From Candidatus Gastranaerophilales bacterium (GTDB lineage: Bacteria; Cyanobacteriota; Vampirovibrionia; Gastranaerophilales; Gastranaerophilaceae): 64,000 nucleotides of DNA. A model generated the notes under the pieces. It made no database searches and was not told the DNA's origin. It worked only from the letters and a program-made list of their open reading frames with translations. Shown here one piece after another: positions 42,359 to 51,100 of this stretch (its first letter is position 1; the number at the start of each line of letters is the position of its first letter). The translations under genes were made by a program, and so were the position numbers. Location: NCBI GenBank assembly GCA_944325005.1, contig CALUYO010000002.1, positions 62,001 to 126,000 of the forward strand, given 5' to 3'.

Positions 42359-43243
42359 ATGAAAAAATTTCTTAAGAATTTATTAAATAATACTCGTTTT
42401 GCCGGCTGGGTATTTATTTTTCCTGCCTTGATAGGAACGCTTATATTTATTATAATACCTGTTATTTGTTCATTCGGACTAAGTTTCGCAAAGTGGGATT
42501 TACTTAATCCTATAAAATTTATTGGGTTTGATAATTATAAAGAAATTTTTTCAGAACCGCTATTTTATAAAATTTTTTGGAATACCATTGTTTTTGCTTT
42601 TTCTACATCTATTTTAGGGGTTATTATCCCTCTTGTTCTTGCTTGCATTTTAAACTCTAAAGTCAGAGGATCGGAATTTTATAAAACAGCATATTTTCTC
42701 CCTTTTATTACCCCTATGATTGTTATAGGAGTTGTTTGGGAATGGATTTTTGACCCGAATATTGGGCTTTTAAATCATATTTTGCACATACATATTAATT
42801 GGCTTTACGACACACATTACGCTATGCCTGCACTTATAATTGTTTCTGTATGGAAGCTCGTTGGGTACAATATGGTAATTTTTTTGTCCGGTCTTTCCGG
42901 TATTTCGCAGAGCCTGTTTGAGGCCGCAAAAATTGACGGTGCAAATTATTTTCAAACATTTAAAAATGTAACAGTTCCAATGCTTTCTCCTACTATTTTC
43001 TTTGTTGTAATAATTACGGCAATAAGTTCCTTCCAAATATTTGACTTAATATATCTTATGACTCAGGGAGGGCCTCTTGATAGTACGAATGTCCTTGTTT
43101 ATGCCATTTATAAAAATGCCTTTGAGTACTTTAATGTTGGGAAAGCTTCTGCAATTGCCTATGTGCTCTTTTTCGTTATCCTTGTGTTAACCATGATTCA
43201 ATGGAATTTAAGAAAGAAACTTGTATATAACGAAATAGACTAA
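42359..43243 (+). CDS. ABC transporter permease, carbohydrate-type (MalF/UgpA family)
   Basis: ATG 42359 gives 295 residues with six transmembrane helices. The EAA loop reads SLFEAAKIDGANYFQTFKNVTVPMLSP (about 182-208), the ATPase contact site of binding-protein-dependent sugar importers. The C-terminal QIFDLIYLMTQGGPLDSTNVLVYAIYKNAF is also characteristic. No second permease, binding protein or ATPase is nearby, so the gene is an orphan here. Partners may be elsewhere. The divergent phosphohexomutase starts about 40 bases away, and promoters must overlap in between. Confidence 0.9.
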   Translation: MKKFLKNLLNNTRFAGWVFIFPALIGTLIFIIIPVICSFGLSFAKWDLLNPIKFIGFDNYKEIFSEPLFYKIFWNTIVFAFSTSILGVIIPLVLACILNSKVRGSEFYKTAYFLPFITPMIVIGVVWEWIFDPNIGLLNHILHIHINWLYDTHYAMPALIIVSVWKLVGYNMVIFLSGLSGISQSLFEAAKIDGANYFQTFKNVTVPMLSPTIFFVVIITAISSFQIFDLIYLMTQGGPLDSTNVLVYAIYKNAFEYFNVGKASAIAYVLFFVILVLTMIQWNLRKKLVYNEID

Positions 43244-43357
43244 TATTAATTTGATAGATTTTTAAATTATGTAACAATGTTGTAAAACTGATTAAAGTTT
43301 TTGCTGTTTACATCCGAAATAAATTATGTAAGAAAAATTTATCATGGGGTGTGTACT

Positions 43358-43498
43358 ATGTTTGATGACTTAAAAAACGAAAAAATTGTTATTGAAATTA
43401 CGAATCTTGTAGAAAAAGTTGAAAAAACACAAGAAGATATTGATGCATACTGTGAATTTATGAAAGGTGTAATTTTAAATACATCAGGATTAAACTAA
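43358..43498 (+). CDS. Small hypothetical protein, 46 residues
   Basis: ATG 43358 with GGGGTG 7-12 bases upstream. The peptide is helical and charged, starts MFDDLKNEKIVIEITN, and has one Cys (about residue 32). An upstream in-frame ATG at 43301 lacks a site. No family recognised. It lies alone, 42 bases before the flavoprotein gene. The good ribosome binding site is the main support. Confidence 0.5.
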   Translation: MFDDLKNEKIVIEITNLVEKVEKTQEDIDAYCEFMKGVILNTSGLN

Positions 43499-43540
43499 CA
43501 GTCTAATGAAAAAGTTTTAATAAAGTATTATATTAATTTT

Positions 43541-44905
43541 ATGAAAATTTTAATATTAGGCGGCGTAGCTGCGGGCGCAAAAGCCGCAGCAAAAGCGAGA
43601 AGGATTTTACCTGATGCAACTATTGATTTATATACTGATGATACGCATATTTCATATTCAGCATGCGGTCTGCCCTATTATATCGAAGGAAATTTTGAAG
43701 ATTACAGACAGCTCCTTGTAAGATCTCCGGAAGATTTTGAAAAAAAAGGGGTTCACATTCATCTCAAAAACCGTGCTGCAAAAATTATACCCGAGGCTAA
43801 ACAAGTATTAATTCAAGATTTGGAGACACAGCGTGCCTTTCTTGTCGACTATGATAAATTAATAATTGCTATTGGCGCAAGGCCTGTAATTCCAAAAATC
43901 AAAAATGTTAATTTACCTAATATTTTTACATTGAGAAAAATAGAAGACGGTATAGCATTGAAAGAAAAGGTATTAAAGTCAAAACACGGCACAATTATAG
44001 GTGGCGGTTATATTGGAATGGAACTTTTAGAAGCTCTAGTTAAGCAGAATCTAAAGGTTACTCTTGTTGAATATGCGCCAAATATTATGACAATGTTTGA
44101 TGATGATATGTCTAAACTTATACTTGAACAACTCAATTCTATAAATGACGGACGATTTGAAATTTTAACTTCTGAACTAGTTACTGAGTTTTCAGGGGAC
44201 ATTAACGGTGTAAATGCTGTAAGAACAGGTACAGGAAAAGAATTTAGTACAGATTTTGTAATTTTGTGCGCCGGTGTTACACCTAATGTAGAAATCGCAA
44301 AAGATGCAGGAATTGAATTAGGGCTGACAGGTGCTATTAAAGTTAATGAGAAAATGGAAACAAATATACAGGATATTTATGCCTGTGGTGATTGTGTGGA
44401 AGAAAATCTTGTTGTCAGCAATACAAAAATTTGGATGCCCCTTGGTTCTAATGCTAATAAAGAAGGTAGAACTGCTGCAATTAATGCATGCGGTGGTGAA
44501 GATAAATTCCCGGGGGTTCTTGGTTCGGCTGTTACAAGATGTTTAAACTTAACCATGTCTATGACCGGACTAACTGAAAAAAAGGCTGCTTCATTGGGCT
44601 ATAATCCGGTTTCCGTGACGGTAACAAAAAATGATAAAGTAGGCTACATGCCTAATGTTAATAACATAACTTTAAAACTTATTGCAGACTATGAGACAGG
44701 GAAAATATTAGGTGCACAAGCTGTCGGCGCGGGTGATGCTGATAAAAGAATTAATTCTCTGGCAGCAGCTCTGCTTGCGGGAATGAGTGTTGAAGAATTT
44801 TACAATAATGATTTAACCTATGCACCGCCATTTTCTCCGACAATAGATCCTCTGCTCAATGCGGCACAGCTTCTTTCTGGCAAAGTTAGGCAGAAAGAAT
44901 ACTAG
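43541..44905 (+). CDS. FAD-dependent pyridine nucleotide-disulfide oxidoreductase (NADH oxidase/CoA-disulfide reductase type)
   Basis: 454 residues. FAD motif LILGGVAAGAKAAAKARR; single redox cysteine in YSACGLPYYIEG (about residue 43), as in NADH oxidase/peroxidase and CoA-disulfide reductase; ATG motif IAIGARPVIP; NAD motif IIGGGYIGMELLEALVKQ; second FAD motif IYACGDCVEE; and dimerisation domain VGAGDADKRINSLAAALLAGMS...DLTYAPPFSPTIDPL. The substrate (oxygen, peroxide, CoA disulfide or polysulfide) cannot be fixed. No rhodanese domain is fused. It overlaps the converging flavoprotein gene by 20 bases. Confidence 0.92.
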   Translation: MKILILGGVAAGAKAAAKARRILPDATIDLYTDDTHISYSACGLPYYIEGNFEDYRQLLVRSPEDFEKKGVHIHLKNRAAKIIPEAKQVLIQDLETQRAFLVDYDKLIIAIGARPVIPKIKNVNLPNIFTLRKIEDGIALKEKVLKSKHGTIIGGGYIGMELLEALVKQNLKVTLVEYAPNIMTMFDDDMSKLILEQLNSINDGRFEILTSELVTEFSGDINGVNAVRTGTGKEFSTDFVILCAGVTPNVEIAKDAGIELGLTGAIKVNEKMETNIQDIYACGDCVEENLVVSNTKIWMPLGSNANKEGRTAAINACGGEDKFPGVLGSAVTRCLNLTMSMTGLTEKKAASLGYNPVSVTVTKNDKVGYMPNVNNITLKLIADYETGKILGAQAVGAGDADKRINSLAAALLAGMSVEEFYNNDLTYAPPFSPTIDPLLNAAQLLSGKVRQKEY

Positions 44906-46187
44906 CAATATATTTTGCAACTCCTTCACCCATAGAAAAACAGCTGCCCTGAACACGTAAAGCGCCTTGTGACATAAAATCCGCAGAAAGGCATCTGCCG
45001 GCCACAAACAGGTTGTCAATATCAGCTGACATAAGGCTTTCTATCGGCAGCTGGTAATCTTGTACAGCTTTTAATGTTGATTTTCCCCGTTTATTTGAGT
45101 GCACGTCTACGGGGTAATTTGATACAACAACAGGGTGTTCAAAAGTTTTACCTGAAGTTAAATCATCAATTGTATATATATATTTTCCTTTGATCCTTCT
45201 TGATACTCGTACACCGAGCATGTCAGCAATGTTTGAAATATAGGCATTTTCAAAACCGGGGAAATAAATTCTGCAAAATTGCAGATACCTGTATATGTTC
45301 TGACGGGCTATGAGCAGGGCTTTTGATATATTTTTAACTTCTAAAGAATTTCTGTAATCAATAATTCGAGGGCAGTTGAACGCAACAGTATCAGGCATAC
45401 CCGGTACCGTAAAAATTTGAAAATAGTTTGTATCATATTTATTAAGTATCCCCTTTTTTACAGCATCCTTGAACAATGGTTCTAAGGCCCATTTCTTGTC
45501 TTTATCCCACGTATAGGCCGTAGATAGATGTATATAGCCGTCAATGTACTCAACAGTTGTAACATTTCTGTCTTTATCAAATTCTTTTAACCAGTCTGAA
45601 AATATTTTCAAATTAATACCACCCATCATGAATCTCAGTGTTACAGGCTGAAATTCATCAGGTTTTTCCAGAAAATGGCAGTTACAAATTTTCCCGACAA
45701 TGCAATTACCTGTTGCATCAATAACATATCTCGCTCCGACAGATACTGATAATTCTTTTTGTGGCATTTCTATCTCATCGTTATATGCTGATAATATTTC
45801 TTTGGTTATTTTGATCCTTTTTATCTTATTATCTTCTATTTTAATTCCTAATATGTTGGTATCAAAGAAAATTTCCACATTTGCCCTTTTCATTAAGTTA
45901 TCAAGAGCAATTTTGGTAATCTCAGGATTAAACCAGGCAGGGTTATTCATATATGTGGTTTGTCCACCAAGCGCATGACATTCCTCTATCAGGGCATTTT
46001 TAAAGTCTGTGTTAATTTGATTATTCCCCGACTTCATAACCGGAATAACCATACCTGAAGTAATTGTACCTCCAAGATGTATATTTTTTTCTATAATTAA
46101 CGTCTTAAGTCCTAATTTCCCTGCGGTATAAGCTGCAGCACAGCCGGCTGTTCCTCCGCCAATAATAACAACATCATATTTATTCAT
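44886..46187 (-). CDS. FAD-dependent oxidoreductase (FAD_oxidored family)
   Basis: 433 residues. DVVIIGGGTAGCAAAYTAGKLGLKTLIIEK is the N-terminal dinucleotide-binding fold. It is followed by LGGTITSGMVIPVM, YVIDATGNCIVGKI (second FAD contact), ADMLGVRVSRRIKGKY and, at the C-terminus, NLFVAGRCLSADFMSQGALRVQGSCFSMGEGVA. This arrangement matches the 'FAD-dependent oxidoreductase' family containing proteins of unknown substrate next to carbohydrate genes. No signal peptide. It overlaps the preceding gene tail to tail by 20 bases. Confidence 0.88.
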   Translation of the reverse strand: MNKYDVVIIGGGTAGCAAAYTAGKLGLKTLIIEKNIHLGGTITSGMVIPVMKSGNNQINTDFKNALIEECHALGGQTTYMNNPAWFNPEITKIALDNLMKRANVEIFFDTNILGIKIEDNKIKRIKITKEILSAYNDEIEMPQKELSVSVGARYVIDATGNCIVGKICNCHFLEKPDEFQPVTLRFMMGGINLKIFSDWLKEFDKDRNVTTVEYIDGYIHLSTAYTWDKDKKWALEPLFKDAVKKGILNKYDTNYFQIFTVPGMPDTVAFNCPRIIDYRNSLEVKNISKALLIARQNIYRYLQFCRIYFPGFENAYISNIADMLGVRVSRRIKGKYIYTIDDLTSGKTFEHPVVVSNYPVDVHSNKRGKSTLKAVQDYQLPIESLMSADIDNLFVAGRCLSADFMSQGALRVQGSCFSMGEGVAKYIASILSA

Positions 46188-46239
46188 AATTATCTATTAT
46201 ACAAATAAGTGTATTCGAATTGCAAATAATTACATAATA

Positions 46240-46988
46240 TTACAACCTGTATGGGTAATCGTCAGGAATTTTCCACCCGTTAGACATAATCTCATAGGCG
46301 CAATATTTTACATTGTCTTTGCATTTACCTTCAAAGGCGGTTATAGTACCATTCTCATAATCACGCATAAAGTGAAAAACGTCTCTTCCTGCCTCATTTG
46401 GATTTTTAGGACCGTTAATATCTATAAATAGATCTGAAACATAAACTGGAGCTCCGGATGCATTTTGAGTGTTTCTTGGAAAAAATATTACAGTACCATC
46501 ATTAAGTTGAAATAATAGTCTGGTAGAAGAAGTTTGCAGGCCCCACATTCCTTCGCCTGCCCACTTGTTAGAAAATGTTGTATTAGTACAACTGCTTGGA
46601 TAGCCACAAGTTGCACAGGTTTCACATAGTCTAGCGCCATTAAAATAAGGTCTCAGATAAGTTGTCCAAAACTCGTTAACATTCATATTGGCTCCATTTG
46701 GCCAATCTTTCATCATACCGTTATCATTTTCGGAAAGCCTTATGGCATTTGTCATAACATTATATGCTTTACTCAAGCGAGTTTCAGCGACTTTTTTATT
46801 TTGATTTGCAATTAACGATGGCATAGTCAATGCTGCAACAACTCCTATAATTCCAAGAGTAATTAAAACTTCGGCAAGAGTAAAACCGATCTCAAAGGTA
46901 GAATATGGTAAAAGGCATCTTGTATCAAAGTTATTAACTGCTAACTTTTCGGGGGGGGGGCAATTTTTAAAGCTGAAATTTTTCTCAT
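46240..46988 (-). CDS. Type IV pilin-like protein, frame-interrupted by a poly-C tract (phase-variable candidate, OFF)
   Basis: ATG 46988 follows AAGGAG by 7 bases and a TTGACT-17-AATAAT promoter. It reads MRKISALKIAPPP, enters ten C and ends at a TAG just behind. With eleven (or eight) C the frame joins a 35-residue leader ending TFEIG and the helix FTLAEVLITLGIIGVVAALT. It then runs open to 46240 (about 212 residues after the helix; CETCATCGYPSSC motif; end NGWKIPDDYPYRL). No start codon lies in the pilin frame between tract and helix. The body closely parallels the intact gene at 56.1 kb (WPNGA, FWTTYLRPYFNGARLCETC). Probably an envelope pseudopilin. Confidence 0.82.
46951..46960 (-). repeat. 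Poly-C tract of ten bases in the pilin leader (locus 3)
   Basis: Ten C on the coding (minus) strand, flanked by AGCTTTAAAAATTG and GAAAAGTTA. The flanks are shared with locus 2, and in inverted orientation with locus 1. Same length, same place in the leader, and same out-of-frame state as at 24.6 kb. Confidence 0.88.
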
Positions 46989-47019
46989 ATGTAACTCCTT
47001 AAGTTATAATAACCTTTTT

Positions 47020-47048
47020 ATTATTTACTATTTTATAAAAAAAGTCAA
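47020..47048 (-). promoter_or_regulatory. Sigma70-type promoter of the third pilin-like gene
   Basis: Minus strand: TTGACT, 17-base spacer, AATAAT, 31 bases before ATG 46988. The spacer end ATAGTAAATAAT resembles that of the locus 2 promoter. Confidence 0.65.
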
Positions 47049-47089
47049 GATAAAAAATGTTTATATCGCAACGATATATGCTAATAATT

Positions 47090-48280
47090 TTACTTGTTCT
47101 TATAAGACTTTATAAATTTGGAACTTGATATTAAGTTTGAACTTGCAACCTCTTTTTTGTGTGCCTCTATGATAGCCTCATTATCGAGCTTTAAATTTCT
47201 ATCGCGATAAAATATACCTGCCCTTGTTTTTATAAGTCCTAAATCGTATTCTGAGAGTTCATGTTTTATGAGTGATTTATTTTTGACTGCAACAGTCCCG
47301 GTGAATTTACCGGCAGATTCTGAAAATATTTTCCCAACATAAAATCCAGCATTCAAAAAAGCGTTCCTGACCTGCGCAGAATTTGAGTAAGTTAAAATCA
47401 TTCCATCATTATTCAAATGGTCATATAGTAATTTGAAAAAATCAACCGTCCATAGACAAGGGCATTTTACAGGAGTAAATGCATCCAAAAATACGTAATT
47501 ATATATTTCATTATCATTAATAATCGCATGTCTGGCATCGTCAATATCAAGAGTAAAATTAAAATCAAGTAATTTAAGGACTTTTTGAGCTTTTTTATAA
47601 CCACTAGATATATTCTTATAATATATATTATGTAAGAAGCCCTTGAAATAAATTATGGGGTTACTTTTATATATATTATTCTTTAAAAAAGGCACTAAGG
47701 ACGTAAAATAATTATCAAAAAATAGTCTGTATTTTTTTTCTGATAAAATTTTAATAATTTCTTCATCAATTAAATTAATCATTTTTTCAAACAATAATAT
47801 ATTTACTTCTTTTTTCAATGCGTACTTTTGAGTAATCTTTTTAGAAAGCATCTTTTGTATTTTGGCATGTTTAAACATTAATTTGTTATTTTTAATATTG
47901 TGCTTGTTTGAAATAAAAAACGGAGATAAAAGTGCTACATTTTTATCGTTATCTATTGCATGAATAAAAATGTTTAATTTTTTATTATCAGTATATAACT
48001 TATCGTTATATATAATTTTATTAGTATCTCTCGTTTCGTTATATAGGAAATCAAGAACATTATTTAAAAAACTTTTTGTGTTATATCCGATTCCAAAACA
48101 AATATCTAAAATTTTTATCTCACTATTTTTTTTTAGAAATTCATTTATATTTGCCGGCAGAATAAATTTTTCGTATGCTTCTGTCAGAGCACCATAGGTA
48201 GAATGATATATATCATCCGCATCTGGAGAGAACAGGCCTACAGAACCGTCATTTGTAAAGTAAGGGTATAGTTCATACAT
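47090..48280 (-). CDS. MnmD-like tRNA 5-aminomethyl-2-thiouridine methyltransferase with insert
   Basis: 396 residues. The start LYPYFTNDGSVGLFSPDADDIYHSTYGALTEAYEKFI matches the N-terminal methyltransferase domain of MnmC/MnmD ('TaDGS.Tl..pe.gE.YHS.hGA..Ea..kfl'). SAM site ILDICFGIGYNTKS (about 57-70); catalytic-side motif YNYVFLDAFTPVKCPCLWT (about 260-278); LTYSNSAQVRNAFLNAGFYVGK. The distance between these motifs is about 200 residues, perhaps 80 more than usual, because of a Lys/Asn/Ile-rich stretch at about 120-220. MnmD methylates nm5U34 in tRNA wobble positions. The MnmC oxidase half is absent. Confidence 0.8.
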   Translation of the reverse strand: MYELYPYFTNDGSVGLFSPDADDIYHSTYGALTEAYEKFILPANINEFLKKNSEIKILDICFGIGYNTKSFLNNVLDFLYNETRDTNKIIYNDKLYTDNKKLNIFIHAIDNDKNVALLSPFFISNKHNIKNNKLMFKHAKIQKMLSKKITQKYALKKEVNILLFEKMINLIDEEIIKILSEKKYRLFFDNYFTSLVPFLKNNIYKSNPIIYFKGFLHNIYYKNISSGYKKAQKVLKLLDFNFTLDIDDARHAIINDNEIYNYVFLDAFTPVKCPCLWTVDFFKLLYDHLNNDGMILTYSNSAQVRNAFLNAGFYVGKIFSESAGKFTGTVAVKNKSLIKHELSEYDLGLIKTRAGIFYRDRNLKLDNEAIIEAHKKEVASSNLISSSKFIKSYKNK

Positions 48281-48383
48281 ATACTGATTATAAGATATAT
48301 CTTAAATATTGGCAAATTTTAATATTTTTGATATAATATATTCATAACAATTTATGCAGGGCGTATGCCCTGATGAGGGAATT

Positions 48384-49328
48384 ATGAAAATAAGCGTTAA
48401 AGTGCCGGCAACAACGGCAAATCTGGGCCCTGGCTTTGACTGTCTGGGGATGGCATTACCTATTTATAATACAATTACTATTGAAGAAACCGTTTTACCA
48501 GGTACCGGTATTGAAATTAATGTTATTAATGACAATGCAACATCAGATGAATTACTGATGGAACATTTGCCTATGGATGAAAATAGTATAATTTATAAGG
48601 CTGTTGAATTGTTATATAATTCAATAGGGCAGACTCCAAGTGAATTAAAGATTACTGTTCAATCCCAAATACCTATTGCAAGAGGGCTTGGCAGCAGTGC
48701 TTCAGTCATTGTCGGCGGATTGCTTGCTGCTAATGAACTTCTGGGACATCCGGCGGACGAAGTTGCACTTTTGTCTATTGCAACTGAGGTTGAAGGACAT
48801 CCGGACAACGTTACACCCGCTATTGTCGGAGGCCTTGTACTCACCTCTCAGGAAGATGACGGCAGCATTATATACAAAAAATTAGATTGGCCTGAAGAAT
48901 GGAATATTACTGTTTGTGTCCCTGATTATGAACTGTCTACAGAAATTTCACGCTCTGTGCTTCCTAAAGAAGTTCCTATGTCTGATGCTGTTTTCAACGC
49001 AAAGCGTCTTGCAATGTTCATTCAAGCTGTAAACTCCAAAGATGCGGATTTAATGAAATATGCTTTGCAAGATAAACTTCATCAGCCGTATAGAATGAAG
49101 CTTGTACCGGGACTGGACAAAATTATGGAAAATCTCAAGCATGAAGAAAATGTTTTAGGTTGCGTACTAAGTGGAGCAGGACCTTCTATAATAGTTATTT
49201 CCCGGAAGATTAACCTTGATAAAATTAAATCAATTATTAAAAATACCTGGGAAGAGATGAATGTAAAAGTTAATATAATGACATTACCAATTGAAAATGA
49301 AGGGGCTCAAATTATAAATCATGAATAA
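48384..49328 (+). CDS. thrB: Homoserine kinase
   Basis: ATG 48384 with TGAGGGA upstream gives 314 residues. GHMP-kinase features: VKVPATTANLGPGFDCLGMALP at the start; ATP loop IPIARGLGSSASVIVGGLLAAN (about 90-111); EGHPDNVTPAIVGGLV (about 134-149); and VLGCVLSGAGPSIIVISR near the C-terminus. It phosphorylates homoserine on the way to threonine. Single gene with a strong terminator; other threonine genes are not in the window. Confidence 0.95.
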   Translation: MKISVKVPATTANLGPGFDCLGMALPIYNTITIEETVLPGTGIEINVINDNATSDELLMEHLPMDENSIIYKAVELLYNSIGQTPSELKITVQSQIPIARGLGSSASVIVGGLLAANELLGHPADEVALLSIATEVEGHPDNVTPAIVGGLVLTSQEDDGSIIYKKLDWPEEWNITVCVPDYELSTEISRSVLPKEVPMSDAVFNAKRLAMFIQAVNSKDADLMKYALQDKLHQPYRMKLVPGLDKIMENLKHEENVLGCVLSGAGPSIIVISRKINLDKIKSIIKNTWEEMNVKVNIMTLPIENEGAQIINHE

Positions 49329-49366
49329 AAATAAGAGGCTCACTATTTGGAGAGCCTCTTATTTTA
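49327..49366. terminator. Bidirectional terminator between thrB and the 171-residue orphan gene
   Basis: AATAAGAGGCTC-ACTATTTGGA-GAGCCTCTTATT, 12-bp perfect stem with T-run on the plus side and A-rich flank on the other. Confidence 0.85.
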
Positions 49367-49376
49367 TTTAAAAGTC

Positions 49377-49892
49377 TTAACCCTGTCCTGTATAATCCGG
49401 TGTCATACCTTTTACTCCGGCCTTTTCTTCTTCTTTCTTCGCATCGTATTCTGCCTGAGCTATCTTTAACCGTGATTCAAGATTATCTTTTTCAGTCTGC
49501 AAACTTTCTTCTAGGTCTTTAAGAGGTTGTAGTGCTGACTCCCTTTGCATTTCAAACATATCCTGCCATACATTTTGTGCCATAGCAAACTGTTGCTGTA
49601 TTGCCTGCTGGTTCATCATATATTGTTGATATTGATCATTTTGCATTTGCTGAATTTGGCCGTTATTGCCCAAAATCCCCATACCAAACATCATGGCATA
49701 AGAAGAATTCTGCATTTGTGACTGCATTTGGGTTCTCAAATTTCTTTCCTGAGACTGAAACATTTTTTCCATGTCACCAACTTCTCTGGTGACACGACGC
49801 AAACGGCTCTGTACGCTTGTCATTTGATACTGAAGATCTCTGACAAGTTTTCCGGCCATTAATTTACCATATGCGCCTGATAGAAAACCCAT
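49377..49892 (-). CDS. Gln/Met-rich coiled-coil orphan protein
   Basis: 171 residues. Helical head (GFLSGAYGKLMAGKLVRDLQYQM), heptad-rich segment TSVQSRLRRVTREVGDMEKMF, a Gln/Met/Asn-rich centre with a small hydrophobic patch (YAMMFGMGILGNN), then a second coiled coil LKDLEESLQTEKDNLESRLKIAQAEYDAKKEEE. No cysteine and no signal peptide. The first residues recall the heads of other orphan proteins in the window. The shared GCAATT-N15 element lies upstream. Role unknown; coiled coils suggest an assembly subunit. Confidence 0.7.
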   Translation of the reverse strand: MGFLSGAYGKLMAGKLVRDLQYQMTSVQSRLRRVTREVGDMEKMFQSQERNLRTQMQSQMQNSSYAMMFGMGILGNNGQIQQMQNDQYQQYMMNQQAIQQQFAMAQNVWQDMFEMQRESALQPLKDLEESLQTEKDNLESRLKIAQAEYDAKKEEEKAGVKGMTPDYTGQG

Positions 49893-49916
49893 GTCTATAT
49901 CCTTTGTGTTTAGTCC

Positions 49917-49954
49917 TCGTAAATATATAAAGTATATATTTTATTTTAAATTGC
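49917..49954 (-). promoter_or_regulatory. Shared GCAATT-N15 element, copy 6
   Basis: Minus strand: GGCAATT, 15 bases, ACTTTATATATT, TACGAGGA. Identical to copy 3 over ATATATACTTTATATAT. Lies 25-62 bases before ATG 49892. Confidence 0.65.
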
Positions 49955-50056
49955 CATATTAGAGGGTTTTGTTAACATTTCGTTACAAAATTTATACCCT
50001 CATGATAAATTGCTAATTTTAATTTTTCTTGATAAAATATTTAAGAAGGAGAATTT

Positions 50057-51100
50057 ATGTTCAACAAGCGCTTTTTAACGGGAAAAAATTTAATTTTTAT
50101 AGGATTAGTTATACTGCTTTTATTAGTATTGCCAAAAATTGTTGGAATATTAATGTTATTCTTTGGCGCTTATGTAATAGCGTGTGCCTTAAATCCATAT
50201 GTTACAAAACTGATGATAAAGATGAAAAATCGTACAGCTGCATCATCAATTGTTATTTTAGCTTCTGTTCTTGGAATTATAGCATTATTTATCCCTATAG
50301 TGTTTGTTGCTTACAAGGAAATAAAAACCTTTCTTGTTACTTTGCCTGAAAAAATAACAGATGTAACAAATTTTTTATTGCACGCAGAATTTTACGGGCA
50401 TAAAATACCTGAGATGTTTGACCCTCAAACTTTATTAGGTAATTCTTCTTCATTCGCTCAGGGACTGGTAAATCAATCGTGGAGCTTTACGGTCAGCTTA
50501 TTTCAGCTTTTGATGGTATCAGTTGCTTTGACTATGATTGTCTACTATATTCTCGTTGATAAAGCATACTTAAAGAAAAAATTTCTACAATTTTTTCCGC
50601 CTGACCTAAAGGATAAGGCTGATGAGATATTAAGTAATATTAGCAATAAAGTTGGCGGATACGTAAGAGCACAGATTTTATCTATGGTTGCGGTCGGTCT
50701 TATGATGGCAATTGTACTTGTTATTCTCGGTGTTGAATATGCAACGCTTCTTGGATTAATTACAGGTATTTTAGATATTGTTCCGATTTTAGGACCAACT
50801 ATAGCACTAGGAATTATTATACTTGTTGCTTATCCTGCAGGTTTGATTAAAATTATACTTATTATTGTCGGTTTTTTGCTTGTTCAGCAGATTTCAAATT
50901 ACGTAGTCAGACCGGTATTATTCGGAAAACTAATGGAATTACACCCGCTAATGATATTTTTGGCACTGTTCTTATCGGAACAGTTTCTGGGTTTCTGGGG
51001 AGTAATTCTTTCCCCTGCAATAGCTGCCACAATATGCGTGCTTATAGACGAATTATATCTGGTGCCTATGAATATAAAGGCAAAAGACATTGATGAATAA
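50057..51100 (+). CDS. AI-2E family (PerM/YdiK) transporter
   Basis: 347 residues with about eight transmembrane helices (two at the N-terminus: LIFIGLVILLLLVLPKIVG and ILMLFFGAYVIACALNPYV). The conserved C-terminal block GLITGILDIVPILGPTIALGIIILVAYPAG and VVRPVLFGKLMELHPLMIFLALFLSEQFLGFWGVILSPAIAA is diagnostic of the AI-2E transporter family. AAGAAGGAGA precedes the ATG by 5 bases. Members export autoinducer-2 or act as cation/proton antiporters; the substrate is uncertain here. It overlaps the next gene by 8 bases. Confidence 0.92.
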   Translation: MFNKRFLTGKNLIFIGLVILLLLVLPKIVGILMLFFGAYVIACALNPYVTKLMIKMKNRTAASSIVILASVLGIIALFIPIVFVAYKEIKTFLVTLPEKITDVTNFLLHAEFYGHKIPEMFDPQTLLGNSSSFAQGLVNQSWSFTVSLFQLLMVSVALTMIVYYILVDKAYLKKKFLQFFPPDLKDKADEILSNISNKVGGYVRAQILSMVAVGLMMAIVLVILGVEYATLLGLITGILDIVPILGPTIALGIIILVAYPAGLIKIILIIVGFLLVQQISNYVVRPVLFGKLMELHPLMIFLALFLSEQFLGFWGVILSPAIAATICVLIDELYLVPMNIKAKDIDE

